Source of the DNA: SFWF01 sp045539095
GTDB taxonomy: Bacteria; Bacillota; Clostridia; Oscillospirales; Acutalibacteraceae
Reading direction: 5' to 3'
NCBI GenBank assembly: GCA_045539095.1
Contig: JAZQER010000002.1
Coordinates: forward strand, 1 to 26,095
Length of the DNA: 26,095 bases
Shown: positions 14,913 through 21,481 of the stretch, piece by piece
How the letters are laid out: every line of letters begins with the position of its first letter
Position numbering within the stretch: the first letter of the stretch is position 1
The notes under the pieces: model-generated
The model's input: the letters and a program-made list of their open reading frames with translations, nothing else
The model's database searches: none
What the model was told of the DNA's origin: nothing
Translations under genes and position numbers: made by a program

Positions 14913-17900
14913 ATGGCAAGAAAATTTAAAACCATGGACGGTAACAACGCTGCGGCTCACGTTTCCTATGCGTTTACCGAAGTAGCAGGAATTTATCCTA
15001 TTACACCGTCCAGCCCTATGGCAGACTATGTTGATCAGTGGTCGGCACAAGGCTTAAAGAACATTTTTGGTAACACCGTTAAGGTAGTTGAAATGCAGTC
15101 CGAAGCAGGTGCTGCAGGTACCGTACACGGTTCACTCGGCGCAGGTGCTCTTACTACCACCTACACCGCTTCTCAGGGACTTCTTCTTATGATTCCCAAT
15201 ATGTATAAGATCGCCGGTGAGCTTCTGCCCTGCGTATTCCACGTATCCGCTCGTTGCGTAGCTTCCCACGCTCTTAACATTTTCGGTGACCATTCTGACG
15301 TTTATGCTTGCCGTCAGACCGGTTTCGCTATGCTTGCTGAGACCAATACTCAGGAAGTTATGGACCTCGGCGCAGTAGCCCACTTAGCTTCTATCAAGAG
15401 CCGCGTTCCCTTCATCAACTTCTTCGATGGCTTCCGTACCTCTCATGAGCTCCAGAAGATCCAGGTTTGGGATTTCGAGGATCTCAAAGAGATGTGCGAT
15501 ATGGATGCTGTTGCTGCATTCCGCCGCCGCGCTCTTAATCCTGACCACCCCGTAATGCGCGGTTCTCACGAAAACGGAGATATCTTCTTCCAGCACAGAG
15601 AGGCTTGCAACAAGTATTATGATGCTGTTCCCGCAATCGTTGAAGAGTATATGGACAAGGTTAATGCTAAGCTTGGTACCGACTACAAGCTCTTCAACTA
15701 CTACGGTGCACCCGATGCTGATCGCGTTATCGTTGCTATGGGCTCTATCTGTGACGTTGCAGAAGAGGTTATCGATTATATGCTCGCAAAGGGAGAGAAG
15801 GTTGGTCTTGTAAAGGTTCGCCTCTACCGTCCTTTCTCTGCAGAAAAATTTGCAGCAGCTATCCCCGCAACCGCTAAGAAGGTTGCTGTTCTTGACAGAA
15901 CTAAGGAGCCCGGCGCTCTCGGTGAGCCCCTCTTCCTCGACGCTGTTGCAGCTCTCGCCGCTACCGGCAGAAGCGATGTTAAGGTTATCGGCGGCCGTTA
16001 CGGTCTCGGTTCTAAGGATACTCCTCCTTCCAGCGTATTTGCTGTATATGATGAGCTCGCAAAGGACGAGCCCAAGGCACAGTTCACTATCGGTATCGTA
16101 GACGATGTTACCGGACTCTCTCTCGAAGAGAAGGTTTCGCCCAACACCGCAGCTGAAGGCACTAAGGAATGCAAGTTCTGGGGTCTCGGCGGTGACGGTA
16201 CCGTTGGTGCAAACAAGAACTCCATCAAGATCATCGGTGACCATACTGACAAGTACGTTCAGGCTTACTTCCAGTATGACTCCAAGAAGACCGGTGGTAT
16301 TACAATTTCTCACCTTCGTTTCGGCGACAAGCCCATCAAGTCTCCCTACTACATCAACAAGGCTGACTTCGTTGCTTGCCACAACCCCTCTTATGTAATC
16401 AAGGGTTACAAGATGGTTCAGGACGTTAAGCCCGGCGGTGTATTCCTTATTAACTGCCAGTGGACTCCTGAGGAGCTTGCACATCATCTTGATGCTGAAA
16501 CCAAGAGATATATCGCTGCTAACAATGTTCAGCTTTATACCGTTAACGCTATTGACCTTGCCGTAGAGATCGGTATGGGCAAGCGTACCAACACCATTCT
16601 TCAGTCCGCATTTTTCGCTCTTGCTGACATTATGCCCCGTGAGGACGCTATTCAGTATATGAAGGATGCTGCTACCAAGTCCTACCTCAAGAAGGGTCAG
16701 GATGTAGTTGATATGAACCATAAGGCTATCGACGCAGGCGCTACCGCTTTCGTTAAGATTGACGTACCCGCAGATTGGGCTGACGCTACTGATGATGCTG
16801 CCCAGGCCGCTTCTGTCGGCGCTGAGAAGCTCGTCAAGATGGTTGACACCGTTATGAAGCCGGTTGGAAAGATGGACGGAGATTCTCTCCCCGTATCCGC
16901 TTTCGTTGACTATGCTGACGGTACCTTCGAGCAGGGTGCTGCTGCTTATGAGAAGCGTGCAGTTGCAGTTATGGTTCCCGAGTGGGATCCCACTACCTGC
17001 GCTAAGTGTAACAAGTGTGCATTCGTTTGCCCCCATGCTACAATCCGTCCTTATGTTATGACCGAGGCTGAGGCTGCTGCCGCTCCTACTGCTACCAAGA
17101 TCGCACCGAAGCCCTTCCTCAAGACCGAATACAAGTACACCCTCGCAGTATCTCCCATGGATTGTATGGGATGTGGAGTTTGTATTGGCGTTTGCCCGAC
17201 CAGCTCTCTTAAGATGGTATCTCGTGAGAGCCAGGATGATCAGCAGGCAGTATTTGATTACTGTGTAGCTGAAGTTACCGAGAAGCCTGAGGTTGCAACT
17301 GCTGCTAATGTTATCACAAGCCAGTTCAAGAAGCCTCTCCTTGAGTTCTCGGGCTCGTGTGCCGGCTGTGCTGAGACCGCTTATGCTCGTCTTGTTACTC
17401 AGCTCTTCGGCGACAGAATGTATATCTCCAACGCTACCGGATGTTCTTCCATCTGGGGCGGCCCCGCTGCAACCTCTCCCTACACTGTAAACGCTAAGGG
17501 TCAGGGTCCTGCTTGGGCTAACTCCCTCTTCGAGGACAACGCTGAGCACGGTCTCGGTATGTATCTCGGACAGAAGGCTATCCGCGATCAGCTTATGGAT
17601 CAGGTACGCGAAATGGCAGAGTCTGACAAGGCATCAACTGAATTTAAGGCTGCTGCAGACAAGTATTTCGAGACTGCTAACGACGGTGAAGCTAACGGCG
17701 CTGCTACCGACGCTCTTGTTGCTGAGCTTGAGAAGGCTGCAGCTGCAGGCTGTCCCACCGCTCCCGCAATTCTCCAGAAGAAGGAATTCCTCTCCAAGAA
17801 GTCTGTTTGGATCTTCGGTGGTGACGGATGGGCTTACGACATCGGCTTCGGCGGTCTTGACCACGTACTCGCAAGCGGCCACGATGTAAACGTAATGGTA

Positions 17901-18455
17901 TTTGATACTGAGGTTTACTCCAACACAGGCGGTCAGGCTTCCAAGGCTTCCAATATCGGTCAGGTTGCTCAGTTCGCTGCTGCCGGTAAGGCTATCGCTA
18001 AGAAGAGCCTTGCAGAGATCGCTATGTCTTATGGCTATGTATATGTTGCTCAGATCGCTATGGGCGCTGACCAGAATCAGACCCTTAAGGCAATCAAGGA
18101 AGCAGAAGCTTACAACGGACCTTCCATTATCATCGCTTACTCACCCTGTGAGATGCACTCCATCAAGGGCGGTATGATCAACTGCCAGAAGGAAATGAAG
18201 AAGGCTGTTGACTGTGGCTACTGGAATATGTTCCGCTTCAATCCTGCTCTGAAGGCAGAGGGCAAGAACCCCATGTCCATCGATTGCAAGCCTGCAACCG
18301 GCGACTACAAGGAGTTCCTCCTCGGAGAGGCTCGTTACGCTTCTCTGACCCGTTCCTTCCCCGAGCGTGCTGAAGCACTCTTTGCAGAGGCTGAAGCTAC
18401 TGCAAAGGCTTCGAGAGAGCATCTTGAGAAGCTTGCTGAGCTCTACGGCAAATAG
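14913..18455 (+). CDS. nifJ: Pyruvate:ferredoxin (flavodoxin) oxidoreductase, single-chain
   Basis: This 1180-residue homodimeric-type PFOR oxidatively decarboxylates pyruvate to acetyl-CoA and reduces ferredoxin, the core step of clostridial fermentation. N-terminal domain I begins GIYPITPSSPMADYVDQW. A two-[4Fe-4S] ferredoxin-like domain carries C696, C699, C702, C706 and C751, C754, C757, C761. The proximal cluster ligands are C816, C819, C844 and C1079, the same spacing as in Desulfovibrio africanus PFOR. The TPP site is in GGDGWAYDIGFGG, followed by DTEVYSNTGGQASKAS. ATG 14913 follows AAGGAGG (14897-14903); the frame runs open further upstream, but only into the preceding terminator. Codon use is strikingly optimised (AAG, TTC, AAC, GGT, CTC preferred), so high expression is inferred. 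It is monocistronic between two terminators. Confidence 0.97.
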   Translation: MARKFKTMDGNNAAAHVSYAFTEVAGIYPITPSSPMADYVDQWSAQGLKNIFGNTVKVVEMQSEAGAAGTVHGSLGAGALTTTYTASQGLLLMIPNMYKIAGELLPCVFHVSARCVASHALNIFGDHSDVYACRQTGFAMLAETNTQEVMDLGAVAHLASIKSRVPFINFFDGFRTSHELQKIQVWDFEDLKEMCDMDAVAAFRRRALNPDHPVMRGSHENGDIFFQHREACNKYYDAVPAIVEEYMDKVNAKLGTDYKLFNYYGAPDADRVIVAMGSICDVAEEVIDYMLAKGEKVGLVKVRLYRPFSAEKFAAAIPATAKKVAVLDRTKEPGALGEPLFLDAVAALAATGRSDVKVIGGRYGLGSKDTPPSSVFAVYDELAKDEPKAQFTIGIVDDVTGLSLEEKVSPNTAAEGTKECKFWGLGGDGTVGANKNSIKIIGDHTDKYVQAYFQYDSKKTGGITISHLRFGDKPIKSPYYINKADFVACHNPSYVIKGYKMVQDVKPGGVFLINCQWTPEELAHHLDAETKRYIAANNVQLYTVNAIDLAVEIGMGKRTNTILQSAFFALADIMPREDAIQYMKDAATKSYLKKGQDVVDMNHKAIDAGATAFVKIDVPADWADATDDAAQAASVGAEKLVKMVDTVMKPVGKMDGDSLPVSAFVDYADGTFEQGAAAYEKRAVAVMVPEWDPTTCAKCNKCAFVCPHATIRPYVMTEAEAAAAPTATKIAPKPFLKTEYKYTLAVSPMDCMGCGVCIGVCPTSSLKMVSRESQDDQQAVFDYCVAEVTEKPEVATAANVITSQFKKPLLEFSGSCAGCAETAYARLVTQLFGDRMYISNATGCSSIWGGPAATSPYTVNAKGQGPAWANSLFEDNAEHGLGMYLGQKAIRDQLMDQVREMAESDKASTEFKAAADKYFETANDGEANGAATDALVAELEKAAAAGCPTAPAILQKKEFLSKKSVWIFGGDGWAYDIGFGGLDHVLASGHDVNVMVFDTEVYSNTGGQASKASNIGQVAQFAAAGKAIAKKSLAEIAMSYGYVYVAQIAMGADQNQTLKAIKEAEAYNGPSIIIAYSPCEMHSIKGGMINCQKEMKKAVDCGYWNMFRFNPALKAEGKNPMSIDCKPATGDYKEFLLGEARYASLTRSFPERAEALFAEAEATAKASREHLEKLAELYGK

Positions 18456-18481
18456 TCGAGTTGCCACATTTGGCACCGAAC

Positions 18482-18530
18482 GTAAACTTAATAAAGGCAT
18501 CCAACGAAAGTTGGGTGCCTTTTCGTTTAC
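18482..18530 (+). terminator. Intrinsic terminator of the PFOR gene
   Basis: AAAGGCATCCAAC (18493-18505) pairs with GTTGGGTGCCTTT (18510-18522) around a GAAA tetraloop, with one G-T wobble, and runs into a U-rich tail. GTAAAC (18482-18487) and GTTTAC (18525-18530) add an outer stem. Confidence 0.92.
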
Positions 18531-18531
18531 T

Positions 18532-18589
18532 AAACGCCTTTCCAATATTCGAAGTATAAAACATACATCTTCATATTGGAAATGCGTTT
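18532..18589. repeat. Long imperfect inverted repeat downstream of the PFOR terminator
   Basis: AAACGC (18532-18537) pairs with GCGTTT (18584-18589). After a single mismatch, TTTCCAATAT (18539-18548) pairs with ATATTGGAAA (18573-18582). After a two-base bulge, GAAG (18551-18554) pairs with CTTC (18569-18572). The loop is 14 nt. It could be a second, bidirectional terminator or the relic of a small palindromic element. It lies outside any gene. Confidence 0.7.
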
Positions 18590-18637
18590 TCTGTACTCAA
18601 ATCTGACAACGCTTAAATTTATAAATCATCTGTCAAT

Positions 18638-18666
18638 TTGACATAGTTAAAAGAAGATTGTATAAT
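18638..18666 (+). promoter_or_regulatory. Consensus promoter of the YiiX-like hydrolase gene, with palindromes
   Basis: TTGACA (18638-18643) and TATAAT (18661-18666) with a 17-bp spacer are a perfect sigma-A consensus. The -35 box is half of the palindrome TGTCAATTTGACA (18631-18643). The -10 box overlaps a second inverted repeat, ATAATAT (18662-18668) with ATATTAT (18674-18680). Both are operator-like, though AT-rich DNA makes such repeats common. Confidence 0.8.
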
Positions 18667-18683
18667 ATAAAAAATATTATCGG

Positions 18684-19541
18684 GTGGTGGTTTTAATAAA
18701 TTTTAAAAAGCTATTTTGTCGCAAGGCGGTAATAATTCCGCTCGCTGTTTTGCTGTCTCTCACCCTCATTTTTACCATTCTATATATTGGAATGGTTTAT
18801 AATATAAAACGTGAAATTCATTGGACGCCCGATTATGAATTGATTGACATATTACCTTTGCTCGAAAAGACGGAGCGGACAGATGAGGATTATGAAACGC
18901 TTTTCAGTCAAACCGGACTTACTAAAATAGGAATTAATGATCTGTTATCTGTGGGGGATATAGACCGAATTTTGAATATACAATCGAAATATTTTGAAAG
19001 ACAGACTCTGATAAATAAAAGATTTGCGCCATTCAGTAGGGTTCAACTTAATGGCGGACAGAATATCTTTGCAGATGTTCGGGATGGTGATATCATCGTC
19101 ACCTCATCGACCTTTGTATCTTGGTTCAGGTGCGGTCATGCAGCGATTGTAGTAGATGGAGAGAATGAGCTTCTGCTTAATGCTGTAACTATAGGCGAAA
19201 ATAGCGAGATAGTCAGTATTTCTGATCTTGGCTCAAGGTCTAATTTTATGATTTTGCGGCCAAAAATTTCAGAGGAACTTCGCAAAGATGCTGCAACTTT
19301 TGCAGAGGAAAATCTTTTTGAGCTGCCTTACGACCTAACGGTTGGAGTATTATCAAAAAAATTTAAAGATGAAATAAAGGGTACTCATTGTTCTCATTGC
19401 GTATGGGCTTCATATAAAAGTGTCGGGATAGATATTGACTCAAACAAGGGTCACGTAGTAACTCCCAAGGATATTTCAAATTCAAACCAACTTGAGCTTG
19501 TGCAGACCTTTGGTTTTAACCCCGAAGAGTTTTGGAAATAA
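18684..19541 (+). CDS. Membrane-anchored YiiX/YebB-like (permuted NlpC/P60, peptidase C92 type) cysteine hydrolase
   Basis: This 285-residue protein has one N-terminal membrane segment (about residues 14-38) and a predicted extracytoplasmic domain. DGDIIVTSST followed by H152 in CGHAAIVVDG is the His part of the active site. LPYDLTVG, then C236 in THCSHCVWASYKSVGID, matches the CS-x-x-V-W-x-A-Y-K-x-x-G-I-D nucleophile motif. The His-before-Cys order marks the circularly permuted papain-like fold. Family members are thought to hydrolyse amide, acyl or peptide bonds in the envelope; the substrate here is unknown. The start is uncertain: GTG 18684 or 18687 are the only starts that keep the membrane segment, and no good ribosome site precedes them. 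The predicted transcript start is only about 11 nt upstream. Its base composition is visibly more AT-rich than PFOR. Confidence 0.8.
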   Translation: MVVLINFKKLFCRKAVIIPLAVLLSLTLIFTILYIGMVYNIKREIHWTPDYELIDILPLLEKTERTDEDYETLFSQTGLTKIGINDLLSVGDIDRILNIQSKYFERQTLINKRFAPFSRVQLNGGQNIFADVRDGDIIVTSSTFVSWFRCGHAAIVVDGENELLLNAVTIGENSEIVSISDLGSRSNFMILRPKISEELRKDAATFAEENLFELPYDLTVGVLSKKFKDEIKGTHCSHCVWASYKSVGIDIDSNKGHVVTPKDISNSNQLELVQTFGFNPEEFWK

Positions 19542-19559
19542 ATATATAAGTAATACAGC

Positions 19560-19589
19560 AAATCGGTCAGACTATTGTCTGACCGATTT
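19560..19589. terminator. Bidirectional terminator between the YiiX-like and XRE genes
   Basis: A perfect 13-bp stem pairs AAATCGGTCAGAC (19560-19572) with GTCTGACCGATTT (19577-19589) around TATT. The right arm overlaps the stop codon of the minus-strand XRE gene, so one hairpin appears to serve both convergent genes. Confidence 0.88.
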
Positions 19590-19791
19590 ATTCATCCCGT
19601 AAATATTTAATTATGTCCGAAACCTCACAGTCCAGAATTCGACAGAAGTCATCAATCTTCATCGTGCTTATACCGTCGCCCTTCTTCATACGGTCTATAG
19701 TGGCACTGCTGATATTATACTTATTTATTAGGGTATATGTTGATATTTTCTTCTTTTTTAAAGTCTCCCAAAAAGGTTCATAGCTTATCAA
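19588..19791 (-). CDS. Small XRE/Cro-type helix-turn-helix regulator (YozG-like)
   Basis: This 67-residue protein consists of a single Cro/C1-type helix-turn-helix. ISTYTLINKYNISSATIDRMKKGDG (about residues 16-40, quoted here only by its ends ISTYTL and KKGDG) is the DNA-binding part, followed by MKIDDFCRILDCEVSDIIKYL. It matches the compact Firmicutes HTH_26-type regulators that begin MISY-x-PFWETLKKK. The start is TTG at 19791-19789; that family N-terminus makes it more credible than any shorter start. A GGTGGTG-like ribosome site lies 7-14 bases upstream. It is divergent from the SLOG gene with overlapping promoters, so autoregulation and control of that gene are inferred. Confidence 0.82.
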   Translation of the reverse strand: MISYEPFWETLKKKKISTYTLINKYNISSATIDRMKKGDGISTMKIDDFCRILDCEVSDIIKYLRDE

Positions 19792-19822
19792 ACAGTTTCA
19801 CCACCCATTTATCTATATAACT

Positions 19823-19851
19823 AGCATAAATGTGATTTTTAATATTGACAA
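19823..19851 (-). promoter_or_regulatory. Probable promoter of the XRE gene
   Basis: On the minus strand TTGTCA (19851-19846) and TATGCT (19828-19823) are 17 bp apart. The -35 box overlaps the -35 box of the plus-strand promoter at 19845-19850. The leader to the TTG start would be about 25 nt. Confidence 0.55.
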
Positions 19852-19873
19852 TAGTCATAAATATGACTACAAT
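19845..19873 (+). promoter_or_regulatory. Promoter P1 of the SLOG gene with an 18-bp operator-like palindrome
   Basis: TTGACA (19845-19850) and TACAAT (19868-19873) have a 17-bp spacer almost wholly occupied by the perfect palindrome TAGTCATAAATATGACTA (19852-19869). The palindrome overlaps the -10 box, an ideal place for a repressor such as the divergent XRE protein; that link is inference. Confidence 0.7.
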
Positions 19874-19927
19874 AAGACTTGCACACATTATTTTGGGAAA
19901 ATGTCGAATTTCGCCGAACAAAAGTTC

Positions 19928-19956
19928 TTGAATATTTGTTCGGCTTGTGGTACAAT
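19928..19956 (+). promoter_or_regulatory. Second candidate promoter P2 of the SLOG gene within another inverted repeat
   Basis: TTGAAT (19928-19933) and TACAAT (19951-19956) are 17 bp apart. A perfect 10-bp inverted repeat, GCCGAACAAA (19913-19922) and TTTGTTCGGC (19935-19944), brackets the -35 box. In a transcript from P1 the same repeat would form a leader hairpin. Confidence 0.55.
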
Positions 19957-19985
19957 GTTTTCATACAGTTGAAGGGGGTGCAAAA

Positions 19986-20537
19986 ATGGAAGAATCGTGT
20001 TGTTTTTCGGGATACAGACCCGAAAAGTTTCCCTTTGAGCTAAAGATAGGTTCTGCCGACTTCAATTCATTGGAAAACAAGATATACGATGCTGTTTTTG
20101 CCGCCGTCCGAGATGGTACGGATACTTTTTATTGCGGTATGGCTATGGGCTTTGACCTTCTTTGCGGTAAAGCTGTGATAGATATGAAGAGAATGTCAGC
20201 CAAAAATGGAATAAAGCTTATCGCAGCCATTCCGTTTAAAAATCAAAGCGAACGTTACACTCCTACGTGGAAAAAACTTTATGAAATTGTATTAGCAGAA
20301 GCTGACAAAACTGTTATAATAAGCGAGGAATACCACAGAGGGTGCTTTGCTGAAAGAAATAAGTATATGGTCGATAAAAGCAACAGGGTAATAACATATT
20401 ATGACGGTCAAAGCGGAGGTACTGCCAATACATTGCGTTACGCCGCATCAAAGGGAAAGAATATAATAAATCTTTCAGAGTACAGTATTTCTGATGTTTA
20501 CAATAATTATACCGGATATCAACTTGAGTTAGAATGA
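19986..20537 (+). CDS. SLOG-fold YpsA/DUF1273 family protein
   Basis: This 183-residue Rossmann-like protein has the DUF1273 hallmarks: CCFSGYRPEKFPF at residues 5-17, the glycine-rich nucleotide-binding-type loop GMAMGFD at 51-57 (in FYCGMAMGFDLLCGKAVID), and a C-terminal SGGTANTLRYAASKGK. SLOG proteins are proposed to bind or process nucleotide-derived ligands. Bacillus/Staphylococcus YpsA has been linked to cell division, while other SLOG families sit in conflict systems. ATG 19986 follows AAGGGGGT (19972-19979). An upstream in-frame extension to 19947 would overlap P2 and is rejected. The divergent XRE gene and the dual-promoter, dual-palindrome region suggest tight control. Its molecular substrate is unknown. 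Confidence 0.85.
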   Translation: MEESCCFSGYRPEKFPFELKIGSADFNSLENKIYDAVFAAVRDGTDTFYCGMAMGFDLLCGKAVIDMKRMSAKNGIKLIAAIPFKNQSERYTPTWKKLYEIVLAEADKTVIISEEYHRGCFAERNKYMVDKSNRVITYYDGQSGGTANTLRYAASKGKNIINLSEYSISDVYNNYTGYQLELE

Positions 20538-20539
20538 AT

Positions 20540-20575
20540 AAGAGGCTTGCTGATTTAATTCTGCAAGCCTCTTTT
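20540..20575. terminator. Bidirectional terminator between the SLOG and EamA genes
   Basis: AAGAGGCTTGC (20540-20550) pairs with GCAAGCCTCTT (20563-20573), followed by TT. The right arm encodes the last codons of the minus-strand transporter (RGLQ), so the hairpin is partly inside coding sequence and serves both convergent genes. Confidence 0.88.
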
Positions 20576-21478
20576 ACGTATTTGTTTTATGGGAGGGAGC
20601 TCTGCAAGTATTATTGCCGCAAACATAATTGCACAACCCAAGGCCTCTCTTGTCGAAGGTATCTGTCCGAGTATAATTGCGCCAGACAGTACAGCGAATA
20701 CCGATTCCAGACTCATCAGCAGCGAAGCCACGGCAGGCTCGGTATTCTTCTGGCATACCACCTGTAAGGTGTAAGCGACACCGGACGACAGCACTCCCGC
20801 ATATGCTATAGGTAACCATGCAGCAAGGATGTTATTTATATCGGGCGTCTCAAAGATAAACATCAGTACACCCGAAATAATGCCTGATGTGAAGAACTGT
20901 ATACAGCTCATTTTTACAGGATTACAAAATCGGTCGAAGTGATCGATTATTATAATATGAGCTGTAAAGCAGAATGCACAGATAAGTACATAGGTATCCC
21001 CGAGGGAAAGAGAAAAACTCTTATCAGTCATACAAAGCAAGTAAAGACCGACAGCGGCAAGCATAACACTTATCCATATAACAGGACGCACTTTTTTACC
21101 GAAAAAAAGCCCTGCTATTGGCACAAAAACAACATAAAGCGCGGTTATAAAGCCAGATTTTCCAACCGTTGTAAACTTGATACCGTATTGCTGAAGACAG
21201 GCAGCCACGGTAAGAGCAAGTCCGCAACATATACCCGCAATTAAAAGAATTCTGTTGTCTTTCTTAGTTGGGGGTATATAGTCGGCTCTCTTTTTTGCTC
21301 GACTGTCCATTATAAAAATAACGGGAAGGAGTACAATTCCTCCGATAAATGAGCGTGTTGACTGATATGTAAATGTCTCAACAAGCTCGGCACCCGCTGA
21401 TTGGGCAACAAATGTGCTGCCCCAGAGCAGAGCGGCAAGAAGCAGACCTAAATTTGCAAATAGCTTCTTTTTATTCAT
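20555..21478 (-). CDS. EamA-family (DMT superfamily) membrane transporter
   Basis: This 307-residue, very hydrophobic protein has about ten membrane segments arranged as two EamA repeats. The first repeat begins LGLLLAALLWGSTFVAQSAG, the typical EamA N-terminal helix with WGS. The second includes ISGVLMFIF and the LESVFAVLSGAIILGQ segment near the end, also typical. Members export amino acids, nucleosides or other metabolites; the substrate cannot be told from sequence. ATG 21478 has AAGGAAA (about 21487-21493 on the minus strand) inside the end of the thioesterase gene, whose stop is 3 bp upstream. It is the last gene of a three-gene operon, with positively charged C-terminal residues KQIRKRG. 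Confidence 0.9.
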   Translation of the reverse strand: MNKKKLFANLGLLLAALLWGSTFVAQSAGAELVETFTYQSTRSFIGGIVLLPVIFIMDSRAKKRADYIPPTKKDNRILLIAGICCGLALTVAACLQQYGIKFTTVGKSGFITALYVVFVPIAGLFFGKKVRPVIWISVMLAAVGLYLLCMTDKSFSLSLGDTYVLICAFCFTAHIIIIDHFDRFCNPVKMSCIQFFTSGIISGVLMFIFETPDINNILAAWLPIAYAGVLSSGVAYTLQVVCQKNTEPAVASLLMSLESVFAVLSGAIILGQIPSTREALGCAIMFAAIILAELPPIKQIRKRGLQN

Positions 21479-21481
21479 AAG

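Noticed and set aside
15384..17549. A 721-codon open frame antisense to the PFOR gene
   Set aside because: It lies wholly inside the PFOR coding sequence. Strong codon bias in a highly expressed gene suppresses antisense stops. Its translation, rich in Ser, Leu, Val and Asn, shows no family motif, and no ribosome site or promoter was seen.
18530..20575. Reading the YiiX-XRE-SLOG stretch as a phage-defence island
   Set aside because: SLOG and XRE proteins occur in such systems, but no effector nuclease, pore former, STAND or TIR protein is present, and YpsA-type SLOG proteins are widespread housekeeping-like genes; the evidence is too thin.
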